Shown here piece after piece: positions 9,930 to 22,057 of a stretch of DNA of 64,000 bases. The notes under the pieces are model-generated. The model was not told the origin of the DNA. It saw only the letters and a list, made by a program, of their open reading frames with translations, and searched no databases. The position numbers were made by a program, and so were the translations under genes. Each line of letters starts with the position of its first letter. Position 1 is the first letter of the stretch. This stretch comes from Rosa chinensis (lineage: Eukaryota; Streptophyta; Magnoliopsida; Rosales; Rosaceae): the NCBI RefSeq assembly GCF_002994745.2, contig NC_037094.1:26389001-26453000 (forward strand). The letters are read 5' to 3'.

Positions 9930-12900
9930 TTATTGAGGAGGAGGCTTGTCTTCTTCCAACAACAAATGGATAATAGACCTTAAAACCTCGTTATGACCAA
10001 CAGTGCAATTCTGGAATCAAAGTTAAAAAAATTAACCATAATATCGCTACTGTGTTGAAAGCCATCTCATGTGAAAATAGTATGAGCTTAGAGAAGCAAC
10101 AGTATTCTGGTTAATAGATTAAGCACTCTAAAGTAGCAGCTACGTAAAAATAAATTTACGGGTCCATTAACGTAACATCTAGATTCTTTGGATCATCTGG
10201 GACATTGAAATCCAGTATGGGACAGAACTGATTAGACATAAGAAAATTCTAATGTTACAGATGAATGAAACGTCATGCCAAAACAAGAAATAAATAATCC
10301 AAGTATCGAAACTTATAAGCAAAAATAATGTTACCTCAGGCTTTCTTATCAATTCTTTCAGAACAGAGTGAAGAGTTAAACGGAGTTCCTTGAACAGGAC
10401 AGCAGTCTGTGCTGGTGCTGTCAGTTTTAACCATCCATCAACAATTACAAGTCCAGTCTGATGCTGGATGTTAATGGAGCCACCAAACAGCAAAATTGAG
10501 TTGGGAGAAATGATTGTAGAGTCCCGCAAAAATACTTTGTTGGTTTCAACTTTTTCGAGGAAGACAAGGAAAGGATACCGAAATTCATTTACATTATGGT
10601 TGATAGAAGAAGGGTGTACATTGACTTTTCTTCTTCCATCATACCAGGTTGGACAATGGCTAGTTCCGTGACCAGGAGCCTGTTTAAGGTTATTGAGGAC
10701 TGTTCCAGCAATGCCTTTCTCAGTGGCTGCAATGTTAGGGTATAAACCTGCACATATGATAGCTTTTACAATTGGTGAATGGTTTGAATACATATTGAAG
10801 GGTTGCGATGCATCCGAAAACCAAGCGTCAAGATTCTCTTTCTTTCTTCCATCAACCTGATATTTCTTTGGAAGATCAATGAGTCCAATATCAGCAAGCA
10901 GTGTTCCAAACTGTATCCTCATGTCTCTTATCATGTACATCACTGAACTGCTCAAATAATATGAATTGCAAAACTGCTGCGCAGCTCTAACCCCTTTGTC
11001 ACGTAGAATCTTTTCCCATTTCTTGTATGCAGTTATCATTATGAGATGGTCGGATTGCTTGTCAACATCATTTGATTCACTTGGACCATCTAGCTTGTCA
11101 GTCAACAGTGCCAATTTTGCTCTTTTAGCATTTTCCTTCTCATCTTTTGGATGGACAAATGGAGATTTGTAACTTAAGAATGCTGAAATTGATAGAATTG
11201 GTGATAAGCAACCAAATATTCCACCATATATCATCATCTTCCCAATTAATACGTCAACAGGAAGTTTCGCCAAATGATGCCCAAGAGGCGTTAACTCTTC
11301 ATCCGTTTCAAGAGCACCAACCTCATACAATATCTTAATTGCTGAAGTCATAGCCTCTTCCCTTGGAGGTTCCAAAGCCTGGGACAAAAATGGTTTTATG
11401 TGGCCCAGAGAAAGTAACTTAATTTGTAAACACAACTCTACTAATGGCATTCGAAGCATCTCTGGAACCTGAAAGGGGCGCATCAGCTTTTCAAATCGAT
11501 AACTAGTGTACAGGCAAAAGCAAATTCCAGGTTTCACACGGCCAGCTCGTCCTCGACGTTGCCTTGCATTTGCTTTAGAAATCCAATCCTCAACCATGCT
11601 CGACAATTTCTTCTGAGGATTATAACGATTCTCCTTATGCTTTCCACAGTCAATAACATAGACCACATCATCTATTGTTATGCTGGTCTCAGCAATATTA
11701 GTGGCTACAATAATCTTTCGTATGTTCTCAGGAGCCTGCAAAAACACCTTCTTTTGATCAACTGATGCAACAGATGAATGTAGCGGGAGGATCCAATCAG
11801 AAGCTGCTCCACCAAACCGGTAAGAAGCAGCTAGTTTATCAACTAAGGTGTAAATTTCAGATACTCCAGGCAAGAAGACAAGAATAGCACCTTCGCCGCA
11901 AGTTTCATCAACATGGCACACCAAGTCTTCAAGAAGATCATAATCAATGACATCTTCATTCAATCTTTTCAAATTTTGTCGAGTTTGCTCTCTGTAAGAT
12001 TGATACGTATCATGAACATAATTTGGATTAATATATTCTTCAGAGAGTAGAGAATCATCACCCCAGCCAGATAAAACAAGATTCTTCTTTCCTCTGCTGT
12101 TGTCTACAGGACCAATCTTCCCTTCGGTCGAAGTTCCATAGACCATGGAAGCCGGAGAATCTGATGCAAGCCGATAATCAATGCGCTCATAAATATCCTC
12201 AAGAAAATAAGTCGTCACTGGATGTGTTCTACCTTCTGCAGTAATCACAGGACAACCACCAAAGTAATTTGAAAACAAATTGGAATCAACAGTTGCAGAC
12301 ATTAGAATAACTTTCAGTTTTGGTGTGTTAAGAGCTGATTGCTTCTCAATCAGATTCTTCAAAACTATGAGCAGGAAATCACCCAAAAGAGACCGCTCAT
12401 GTACTTCATCAACTATGACATGAGTAATTCCAGTCAAGCTTCTGTCTCCCACGAATTTTCTCAGAAGAATACCTGTCGTGCAAAAAAGAAGCTTAGTCTT
12501 TTCATTACTTGCATTATCAAGGCGTACTTGATAACCAACCAAAGAACCATTTGAACCGGGTGAAGGTTCACAACGCTCATCAGCGACTCTGTCAGCCACA
12601 GAAATAGCTGCTATTCTCCTTGGTTGTGTGCATATAATGTTACAGTGTCCACCACGTCCTGACTGGATCATGTCATCCAATATAAATTGTGGAACCTGAG
12701 TTGTTTTTCCAGATCCCGTTTCCCCACAAACTACTAGAACATTATTATCCTGCAACAGTTGCAATATATCACCCTTCAAACCAGCAATGGGGAGTGCAGC
12801 TCTAGCTCTCAACATTTCCTTGAATTTCTGCTTTTTCTGTTTATTCTCCAGTTCTTGTTTCAAATAAGAGCTCTCTGCATCTTTGCGAGGATTTAGTTCT

Positions 12901-14933
12901 GCGTTTCTAGGTTCTTGAACCTGGAGTTGTGGAACCACTTTAGGAAGAGAATCAGAATCATATACAACATTAGCAGCAGAAGTTGAAGTAGAACCATCAG
13001 CTTTCAATAGTGAATCCACAAAAGTAGCTCTTCGGTCCTTAACACTATCTTCTACATTGGTTATTGTTTCCCCTTCCTTCCATTGAACAACTAGAGAAGC
13101 ATAGGGCTCAGTAATTACAAGATGGATTGGGAGATCAGGAAACAGTTGACAAAGAGCATATGCTGCCACTCTATTCTGTGCATCCTCAGCTGAATCAAAA
13201 GTTACATCGTGATCAGGAAGCTGAAGAGTGACCAAACCCCCAGCCTTTCTGCTCTTACCCCTTCCACTAGCTTTACGCAAAACACTGATAGTATAAGAGA
13301 AACTATTATCCTTTCCCCGCACTTTATGAAACTTTGGGGCTTCCCATCCTGATTTTTGACATAATTGCTGAAAAATAGCCTTGGGAATCTTTTGAGGATC
13401 CCCCTTCTTCCAAATACCATCTAATTTCTCCAAATTTTTCTCACTGAGCATTTCTCTCAACTTTTCTTTCTTCTGTAGTTCCAAAATAGTAGGAGTTAGG
13501 AATTCGTTAGATGGTGCATCTTCCAAGAAAAAATTACCAATTTCCATATCAGTTGTCTCTTCTTCTGCAACAATTTTTTCCTGAACAGGTAAATCTGAAG
13601 GAGTAGAGTTGATTGGGAGCTGAACAGAGCTGCAGTGTTCCATATCATTACCGTCTACTTTTAATTCATCAGCATGGAGTCCTTCAGACTGCGTGTAAGG
13701 CGTTGAACTAGCATCTGTGTCCCCAAAAGCAGAATAAGCTCGTTCTGTCGACTGTTCCTGTTCAAATTCCAATGCCAAGATGTCGTCCGATAAGCCTAGA
13801 GCAGCCAACTCTTGCTTGAGATCACGTATCATTTTGCCTGCCCGCTCCTGGTTTTTCTTGTCCTTTTGTTGCTTGGCTTCTGCAGCTTCCAACCGCGCAG
13901 CGTGGTACTCTTTGGCTATAACATCATATGACCTTGGTTTACTGACCTTAGCGCCCATACCCTCATCATCTACATCATCTTCCCATGTACTCGATTCATC
14001 CTCTTCTTGCTGCTCAACATATCGTTTGATCCAATCTGCCTGAGACGGTTGACATGAATCAAGTGTTTTATCATTCCACTGCCCCTTGGTCCTAATAGCA
14101 ATCCCCGGCGTATCCTCATCAATCTTAGCAGACGTATCCACCGACGGAGTCCAGTCGTCCCGAGAAGTCAGTACAACACCAACAGAACCACCTGACACAC
14201 AGCATGCTTATAGGAACTCACAATCAAATCCAACATAGCACGATTACACTCAATTTCAAAACCCTAAATCTATGGAAGCATACAACAGATTTACGACCAA
14301 TTTCCACACCCTGCATAGCACATTTAAACAACATAATCCACTGTATATACAAACAACACAATGAGTTCAAATGTACCTTCATTTGCAGCCATCGAAACAC
14401 CACTCGAAAACTTGAGTGGAAGCTCATTCCCAGGCACATTTAAGCACAACCAGTCCAGAGCAGCCTCATATGTAGCCCCCTCCTGCTCAAATAAACCCCA
14501 AACAAAATTTCAATTAGGTTTCAGTAAAATTCTGCAAGAACCTAATTCACCAAACTAAGCAGAGAAAAGTTACAGCGAGTGAAATTGAAGGTGAAAGATT
14601 GATCAAAGTTACCTTGACGGCGGAGAGAGCGAGTTCAATCTGATCATTCGTGAAGCCTTCGCAGGAGAGCTGCTCGTACACGGCCCTGAGCTTCTTGGCC
14701 TTCTGAGCCTTGGAGAGCGACTCGTCGACGGGGACCGCGGCGGACCGGCCGGAGTTGAGGAGGAGGCGGCGGAGGCGGTTCTCGTTCTCGGCGGAAATCT
14801 GGAGCCTGGGGCCGGAGGACGTCGTTTGGGGTTTGGCGGTGTTGGGCAGGGGCTTCTGGCCAGACGAGGCCGGTTGGGGTTTACTGCTGGGCTTCTTGGG
14901 CTGCTGCTGCGGCTGCTTCTTCTTTGGAGCCAT
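9930..14933 (-). CDS. DExH-box ATP-dependent RNA helicase, DExH7-like (four exons)
   Basis: Exons on the minus strand are 14,933-14,613, 14,482-14,377, 14,191-10,335 and 10,010-9,930, all with GT-AG introns. They sum to 4,365 bp and encode 1,454 aa. The protein starts MAPKKKQPQQQ, followed by a low-complexity Q/P/K-rich tail and a helical region with a possible UBA-like fold. The helicase core has motif I GETGSGKTT (about residue 630), motif II DEVH (about 737), motif III SAT (about 773) and motif VI RRGRAGR (about 1,023), then the HA2 and OB-fold regions. This order identifies a DEAH/RHA-type helicase. The closest plant type I recall is Arabidopsis DExH7, related to animal DHX29/DHX57. The role is inferred as ATP-driven RNA or RNP remodelling, and the compartment cannot be settled here. 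The last exon encodes NEVLRSIIHLLLEE and ends PPPQ. A broken copy of the 3' end lies at 5,065-6,175. Confidence 0.93.
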
Positions 14934-15120
14934 TTCTATGTGGTCGGCTGTGATCGGAGAGGGGGTTAGAGGACGGTGGAGGTCTGAGTTAGGATTCCGT
15001 GAGCAGAGTAGAGACCTGAAAAAAGGTTTCTTCTTTTGTTTTGTTGGAGAAAACACAAACCTTTTATGTACATTGGGAGTTTTCTTTTCAAAATCAATAA
15101 AAAATAAAATAAAATAAAAA
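14934..15120 (-). promoter_or_regulatory. helicase 5' UTR and proximal promoter
   Basis: The 187 bp between the helicase start codon and the TIR nest must hold the 5' UTR and core promoter. The next bases upstream are a run of AAAATAAAAT and then the long-TIR element at 15,121, so the distal promoter is transposon sequence. No clear TATA box was fixed. Confidence 0.45.
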
Positions 15121-15471
15121 AGACTAAATTTTAATCTCTTGAACTTTAGGGCTAAAATCAGTTTTAGTCCTTGACTGTTTTTTTAATCACGATCGTCCCT
15201 GCACTTCCAAATTGCATCAATCTAGTCTAAAATTTGACTTTGACTTGAAGTATAACATCATACGCTGAGCTGAAACCGACATGGGGCCCATTTTCCAAAC
15301 TCCGACCCTCAGTTTAGATGAATAGTCCAAACTACAATTACTTCTTCAGATTTTTTTTTTTTGGCCGTGACCACTTACCCAATTTTAGACTAAAAATTAC
15401 CCACTTACTCCCCTAAGAGTTTTTTAACCTCATTTACCCAATCTAACAGTATTTGACAGTATTGCCCTCAT

Positions 15472-15512
15472 ATACTCTCTCTCTCTCTCTCTCGACTCCC
15501 CTTCTCCTCCCA

Positions 15513-15580
<68 letters not shown>
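15472..15580. repeat. (TC)n microsatellite
   Basis: Two CT/TC runs are separated by a short C-rich spacer at about 15,494-15,514. Their antisense translation gives a spurious RERERE-type open frame. Confidence 0.95.
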
Positions 15581-15583
<3 letters not shown>

Positions 15584-16414
15584 TTCCCCTGCCAAGCCGA
15601 CTCAATGACCACAATAAGCCACGAAGATGCCGAGTCCACCAACCACCATCGGTCTCGAAGATGCGAGTTCACCATCGTCTGCGCCGGACGATGAATGGAC
15701 GTTAATCGATGAGGCGGCCGGTTGGGGATGGAGATCTCGGCGTCATGGAGATCTCCGTGATGCAGGAAATCGCTGCTCCCTTCTAGACGAAGACAACGAC
15801 GATGATGAAGAAGAGAGGCGGTGACGAAAAGCTTCAGAGGTCTCACCGGCGCTGCCTTTGTCGGTGACGTCGTTCTTATTAGCTATTCCGGCGCCTAGGA
15901 ACTCAGGTGTGAGTTCCGGTTTAGTTTCCGGTAGGAGAGCCATTGTCAAAACAGTCGTTTGGTTCTAAAGATGAGACCGATGTGGGTTTGGATCGAATGA
16001 TCCCCAATCAAAATTTGATCCAAGTGAAGGTTGACCAATTTATTGTTGATCAGAATGTGGATTCTGGGTTTCAATTACAAGGAACCGGCGGAGGAGGAGG
16101 AGGGGCCGGCTTCACACTCTTGGGTGCCCAAAGCAATTTTTGGGTGCCCATATCATTTTTTTTTTTGTACACTGTGAACCCTGGGAATGAGGAAGGAATT
16201 GCAATGTAACTGTGGGATTTGTTTGATGGTCTACTGGGGGCAGTAGACACATTATTGGCCCCCAGTAGACTTTGATATGAGGGACAGGGATCACTATAGT
16301 GTGGTGTTTGGATAAGTTACCTGTTGTTTTCTGTGTATTAAAGTCAAATTATCTGTGAATCCTACAAAAAGGTGCATTTTTGGTGGTCTATTGGGAGGCA
16401 GTAGAGACATTGGA

Positions 16415-16660
16415 CTTTGTATTGGGGGGCAATAATATGATTATTGGGAGGCAATAATATGATTATTGGGGGCCAATAATATGATTATAAATTGATCAAT
16501 TGTGCCTGTAGTGTGTTCATTTTTGTTTTGGGAGTTCATACAATTCACTGGACGGCAATAATATGATTTTTGGGAGACAATAATATGATTATTGGGGGGT
16601 AATAATATGATTACTGGGGGGTAATAATATGACTACTGGGGGGCAATAATATGGTTACTG
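16415..16660. repeat. ~22-bp minisatellite, unit close to GGCAATAATATGATTATTGG
   Basis: Clusters at about 16,427-16,490 and 16,550-16,660 repeat a GG(C/T)AATAATATGATTATTGGG unit with small changes. A CCGGATTCCGGTCAC motif repeated several times follows at 16,670-16,760. Confidence 0.85.
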
Positions 16661-17491
16661 GATATTATTAGGGACCGGTCGCCGGATTCCGGTCACTGGT
16701 CGTCAGATTCCGGTCACGGTCACCGGATTCCGGTCACATGTCACCGGTCGCCGGCGCCCTGCCACTGGTCACCAGAGGCCGGCAAGGTGGAGGATGACTT
16801 CTCCCTCTAAGTGAAAAAGAAGGAGAGGGCAAAAAAGTCTCAAAAAAAATAAAAAAGAATTAATTGGGTAAAGGGGAAATAATCCCTTAGAGTGTTTTGG
16901 GTAAATGGGGTTAAAAAACAGTTGGTGGAGCAAGTGGGCAATTTTTAGCCTAAAATCGGGTAAATGATCATTTCCCCTTTTTTTTTTCCCTTTTCTTTCT
17001 CCCTCTTCCAGTTTTCTATTCCCTTTGTTCCTCGACTCTACTTCCAGACCTCATAAACACCAACTCTACGTTTGATGTGATACACACTCTCTCTCTAATT
17101 CCCAGCCACCATGAATCTCTGCTCACAAGCTCCCACTACCCACCACCTCAACCAAACTCCACACCCTCTCAAAATCGGAGCAACAAGAGGCCTCGATCAA
17201 ATCCACCGTCGAAGCCTCTCTCTTCGCCTCCACCTCTGCCTCTTGATCGGCGCCGTCCTCGTCTTTTTCTCCTGTGACTGACTTGGACTCGTCAAGTAGC
17301 CCAAATGTTCTCAGGGGTGTTGATTGGGTACTTGACCCGGCAGGCGATTCAATATGCGGATGGATGAGTCAGAGGACTTGGAATCGGAATCAGAATTGGA
17401 ATGGAAAAGGGAAGAAAGAGAGAGAGTGGATGATGGTGTGGTGAGATTTGCTGAGTTGATTCGGTTTCGGGTTATTATTTAGTAATGGGGT

Positions 17492-17993
17492 ATGGGTATT
17501 ATGCATTTTTTTGGAGTGTATGGTGAGATTAGATTCTGGGATACAAGGTGTGGAAATGTAGTTTGGGATATACAAGAGAAAGTTGATTGCTTTTCAGATT
17601 TCATGGTTTCGGAAAACTTGTTAGCAATGTTCAAGATTGGTGTGAATTTCAGTGCAATGTTCATTGCAGATTTGAGAAATTTAGGTGTGGAGTGGGCTTG
17701 GGTTTGTCTTGGTAATAGGAAGAAAATGGTTATTGAAAAAAAGGAGGGATTGTAAGCCATGAAAGCTGAGTGTTTTGTTGTTGGGAGGGGGGAGGGGCGG
17801 AGAGAGATTTATAGGTGTGCTCATAGGTATTTATAGGCTCTAAGAAGAGTAGTGAAGGTGGGTCAGATGACATGCTCCTTAGGAAGTATGTAATGGGGAC
17901 GATGGGGAGTATAGGGGAGATTCCAGGATAAGGAACATGACTTGTGGAGGTAACAAGATATTCATGATTAAGAAGGACTAGCAATATGTTTAG
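17492..17993 (+). pseudogene. captured fragment of a BTB/POZ-WD40 gene
   Basis: The frame starting at 17,492 reads EIRFWDTRCGNVVWDIQEKV, then ADLRNLGVEWAWVCLG and NRKKMVIEKKEGL before a stop at 17,755. After frame breaks, similar sequence continues as LLRKYVMGTMG (about 17,880) and GGNKIFMIKKD (about 17,945). This order matches the C-terminal WD40-like half of plant BTB/POZ proteins of the At2g24240/At4g30940 type. I recognise that family from memory and could not search it. No start codon, BTB domain or promoter is present. It lies inside a long-TIR element without a transposase, so gene capture is the simplest explanation. A short stretch at 20,350-20,440 (TLRFDRIEREDFDSNG) also looks coding and may be a second captured piece. 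Confidence 0.6.
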
Positions 17994-17999
17994 TGTTAG

Positions 18000-20340
18000 T
18001 TAAATAGCCACCATCAAGTATAAGGGTCAAGTTATAGTGTAGGGAATTATGAGTAGGGGATATCGTACTCAAGAGATTGGAAAACTCACTCTAGCTAAGG
18101 AAAACCTAAAGGATGCTAGATGAATATGCAAATGTACAAGTCATAAACAAGGGCTCACAAGTGAACCAAAGTTCATGGTGAATATATGCAAGATGGTGAG
18201 TGGTTTGATTTTTTTGGCTTTGGAAATGGTTTCGAATCAAATTAACACACAATAGAAACTTGAAATGTAAACTAGGCTATGCTAAACTAGATGTGATAGA
18301 TTGAATGAAAGTTAGAGCTTTAGGTTGTTCACCATAGCCTCCCTTGCATACATTGATGTTCAAACTATAAGTAATCAAATATCCAATTACCCTCTTAGCA
18401 TCCAGATAAGACTACTAAGGCCTAAACTCCTTTTATTTTATCAATTTCCACCGGATAAGTGTGAAACTAACTACCCAAGAACAAGTTATATTACCGGATA
18501 AATATCAATTCCTTGCTCCTAGATGCATAAAGATTTGAGTTTAGATAATCAAGCAAGCAAACTAATCCTAGATTTAGGTGATTTTAACTCACTACTCTCA
18601 CATACACACCTAGTGTGCTATCATGTTTTCAATGTCCAAAGCTAGCTATTCTCTAAACATTGTTCATGTAATGACAAATGCAAAGTATTCAAATTAGCTA
18701 GATTACAAGCATTGACTTCTTGAATTAGCAGGTGAAGATTATCATGGAAAATGCATCAAATAAGACTCAAACATCAATTCATTACAAGTTTGTCTAGGGC
18801 TTTCAACCCTAGCCCCAACAAACTAGCTACTCACTCATAATCAAATACATAAGCTTCAACATGCATGTTTATGAACATCAAACTGAAAAGTAGGGATAGA
18901 GAAGGGACTAGTGATAATCAAGTTGAGGATGGTGTAGATGAAGTCATGAAGGCATTGACATGGTGAAAATGGTAATGGTGATGATGATTCCTCAAGTAAT
19001 ACTAGACTCCTCTCCTTCTTCTTCAAAGGTTGATGATGGCATATAAGATGTAGAGATGATCAAGTGGTGAAATGGTGGAGTGATGAAGCTTTTTGTCTAT
19101 GAAATGGAATGAGTAGATGGAAAAGATGATGAAGGTTGTGGTGGTGATAATGGAGGTTATGAATTTATGATAGTGGTGATGGAGGTTTTGTGGAGGAGAT
19201 GATAGTGGATTGTGTAGAGAATATAGAGAGAAAAAGATGTTATGGAGTAGCATGGGTGGTGTCTTAAGAGTGTAATGAAGGGATGCATATATAGAGAAGA
19301 GAGAGAGAGAAGTAAAATGATGAATGAAAGCAAAATGGAGCAGCTCTAGCATTGTAAGAAGCATGGAGGTGGAGTATGAGAGTGGTAATAGATCCTAAAA
19401 ACAAGGGAAAGAGGTATGGAAGAGATGGAGTAAAAAAGAGGGAAGTAATGATGAGTTATGAGAGTGTAGAGTAGAAAAAAATGACTTAGGAAAAAGATAG
19501 GAGAAGCTGCTCTCTTTGTTGTCCATGGGAAACATGAAAATGAAGAGTGTTTCGGTGGTTTTGGGTCACCAAAGTCAATTTAGCAACCAGAGGAGAGAAG
19601 GTGCATAGGGATGCCTATTATCCAAAGGGTATTATGATGGACTAGTCTTGTTATAATCTTGTAGGATTCTTCAAGGGCTCTCCTTGATAGTTTCAGCATC
19701 ATAGACCTTCCAAAAATGCACAAGAAATCCGTCCAAAGAAGGTTCTAGGCCAAACTGCCATGTTTTGACTCTGTTTTATGCTCCTGAAGCTTCCTTCAAT
19801 TGAATCTCCATCGAGACATCAGAATTAGCCTTCAACTTCTTCATACCAAATGTTCCTTGATAAGTGTAGATCATCCTGGTAAAATTTCAGAGCTTATTTA
19901 GCCGTGGTTTGGCCTAAAATTCTGCCGGAATCTTTACAGGTCAGGTGTTGCCAGTTTTTCATCTTTTAGTCAGAAACTTGGACCGATATTTTGAAGGCCT
20001 TACACTCCGAAAAAGCTCTTGAACTCTTCATAATAAATGATCCTTAGGATGTCTAGAATTTATTTAAAAATTTTCAACTCATTTGGAGTTCGTTTGATCA
20101 GGCTACAACCCCTCATTTCTTGTCTAGCTCGCTTTCTCCTAGCTAGAGTAAGAAAATGTGCTAAGGTTGACTTTTAGTGCATTTCCCATGCTTCTCCATC
20201 ATTTCCTAGCATGATAAGGAAAACATAATAAATATATATAAAAAATACAAAGGTTAAGCAAAAGTACAAAATTATAGAAATAATGAAATTGGATTAGTCA
20301 ACATTAAATTGGACTTTAGAACAAGTAATTTTCATATTTT
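18000..20340. other. non-coding repetitive-looking insertion, unclassified
   Basis: About 2.3 kb without a supported reading frame, interrupting the captured gene region. It has purine-rich stretches (GATGATGAAGG-type, 18,950-19,330) and a pyrimidine-rich middle. The composition resembles the internal or LTR part of a large non-coding retroelement derivative. I found no matching LTR pair, TIR or clean target duplication, so the class is left open. Confidence 0.4.
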
Positions 20341-20791
20341 AGGGGACAAATATGTATATGAATTATGATCCAACATTGAGGTTTGACAGAATTGAGCGAG
20401 AGGATTTTGATTCTAATGGCTTAGTTGCAATAGGTAGATGGGAATGATATCGTTGAGAGAAGATAAGTCAATTGTGAGCTTGTGAGAAGAGATTCAAGGT
20501 GGCTGGGAATGAGAGAGAGAGTGAGAGAGAGAGAGAGGTTTCATATATGAGTGAGAGAGGAAAGCGAGGTAGAAGAGAGAGAAATTAAGAGGAAAAAAAA
20601 ATTAGAAATTAGATTAAATTTAAAATGTCCATTTTGCCCTTCTTGTGGATTCAAAATTAGAAATGTGGGACCTCCTTGTCGGCTTCCGCTCAGCACATGA
20701 CGTCATATTTGGCGCTGGATTCAAATTTTGGACTAGGCTGATGCAATTTGGAAGTGCAAGAACCATCGTGATTAAAAAAATGGTTAATACT

Positions 20792-21980
20792 AGTTACTCC
20801 CTATAATTTGCTCCCTAAAACAGTTCAGTCCCTCACTTTCTAAATTAAACAGAATACTCCTTGTACTCTTAATTTCTCACTCAGTAGGTCCAAAATACCT
20901 ATTATACCCTTCACATCCTCTTTTTTAAAATTTTGTCTCTTTTTTATTTATATTTTTTCTTCTTCCTTTTTTTATTTTTTTATTTTTTTTATTTACTCTC
21001 TCTCTCTCTCTCTCTCTCGCACACCTTTTCTCTTTGTCGCCCCAGAAAATACGACCTTCAATCGTCAGATTTTGGCACTACCACCACTAGATGATGCAGC
21101 TTGGACTGACAGACGATTGAAGAGGAGGTGAGGGGCGTGAAGTCTACACTCTCTTCCAATTTCAATCCACCAAAGATCTAGGTGGAGATGATGAACCAAC
21201 ATTTTGGGCTGGCTTTCGGGTTATGGACTCAAGTAATCCAAATTAGCTCTTCTATTTCAGTCTTTCGATCAATAGTTTTTTAGCTTCAATAGTGAATTGG
21301 GTCTGTGTCTCGATCTTGATTTCTTATTGAGTTTTTATGGGTTTCATCCCTGCTGTGAAGGTAATGTTTGTGTTTATAGAACTGGGCTTCGTTTGATTTA
21401 CTGGTCCTTGCTATGAAAGCATATTTCCTTTGTCCTGGTAAGGCTGATTAAAGACCTTATTTGATTTACTTATCATTGCTCAGTGGTTAGAGCGCCCACT
21501 ACCTAGGATCCAGGTCCTAGGTTAGAGTCACTATGGGAGTAGGAGTGAAATCCTTTGATCCTCTTTGAAAAAGAAAAGAAAAAAACTTATCCTTGCTCTG
21601 AATTTCGTTGTTAGTTTTAATTGTGAAATTAGTTGAATAAGGAACCTTGAGCTCTCAACGTCAATGGAGATGGAACTGGCTAGTAAAGATGGAGATGAAG
21701 TTGGCTAGTGAGGATGCTTAGATATATTGGTCATGTTTTCCGGCGCAACAAAGAGAGAGAATATATATTTTTTAATGAAGAAGAAAAAATAAAAAAATAA
21801 AAAAGAAGAAGAAGAAGAAGAAGAAATTAAAAACAGAGAAAAGTACATATAAAAAAAATGAGGGGTATAATCGGCATTATAGACCTATTGGGTGAGAATT
21901 TGAGAGTACAAGGAGTATTATGTTTAATTTAGAATGTGAGGGACTGAACTGTTATAGAGAACAAAGTATAGGGAGTAACT
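20792..21980. mobile_element. 1.19-kb long-TIR element (Mutator-like MITE)
   Basis: The ends are inverted repeats of about 120 bp. The left begins AGTTACTCCCTATAATTTGC and the right, reversed, AGTTACTCCCTATACTTTGT. The similarity continues through ACAGTTCAGTCCCTCAC, CTAAATTAAACA and ACTCCTTGTACTCT. The element interrupts the right TIR of the larger element. Flanks GTTAATACT and TTAAATACCT suggest a degraded 9-10-bp target duplication. It contains a SINE and no transposase. Confidence 0.8.
21471..21584 (+). mobile_element. tRNA-derived SINE-like insertion
   Basis: An A-box-like TTGCTCAGTGGTTAGAGCG is followed 33 bp later by a B-box-like GGTTAGAGTCAC, the RNA polymerase III promoter layout of a tRNA head. 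An A-rich tail (AAAAAGAAAAGAAAAAAAC) ends the unit. ACTTATCATTGCTC at 21,468 and ACTTATCCTTGCTC at 21,585 form a probable direct target repeat (13 of 14). Part of the repeat overlaps the A box, so the exact 5' end is uncertain. Confidence 0.6.
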
Positions 21981-22057
21981 TAAATACCTTAAAAAAAAAA
22001 GTCAGGGAATAAATTGATTTTAGCCCTAAAGTTCGAAGGTCTAAACTGAATTTAGTC

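Larger units (their letters stand above)
15350..16985. mobile_element. inner TIR element, ~1.6 kb, no transposase
   Basis: The ends are inverted repeats of about 75-80 bp. The left has ACCACTTACCCAATTTTAGA, AAAAATTACCCACTTACTCC and GTTTTTTAACCTCATTTACC; the right has the reverse complements near 16,860-16,975. The interior holds a (TC)n tract, a stretch with coding-like composition (15,597-15,940), a 22-bp minisatellite and a CCGG-rich block. Poly(T) tracts bound both ends and hide the target duplication. It sits inside the left TIR region of the larger Pack-MULE-like element, so it is younger than that element. Confidence 0.65.
15121..22057. mobile_element. long-TIR (Mutator-like, Pack-MULE) element with nested insertions
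   Basis: The left end (15,121-15,290) and right end (20,640-20,785 plus 21,986-22,057) are inverted copies of each other over roughly 150-200 bp. Shared blocks are ACTTTAGGGCTAAAATCA, TTAATCACGATCGTCCCTGC-like sequence and CACTTCCAAATTGCATCA. Long TIRs of this kind are typical of Mutator-like elements. Removing three younger insertions (15,350-16,985; about 18,000-20,340; 20,792-21,980) leaves about 1.7 kb. That remainder contains a fragment of a BTB/POZ-WD40 gene and no transposase, the pattern of a Pack-MULE. The flanks are A-rich, so the target duplication cannot be read with confidence. Confidence 0.7.

Noticed and set aside
15430..15846. Minus-strand open frame with a long RERERE tract
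   Set aside because: It is the (TC)n microsatellite read antisense; no conserved domain lies around it.
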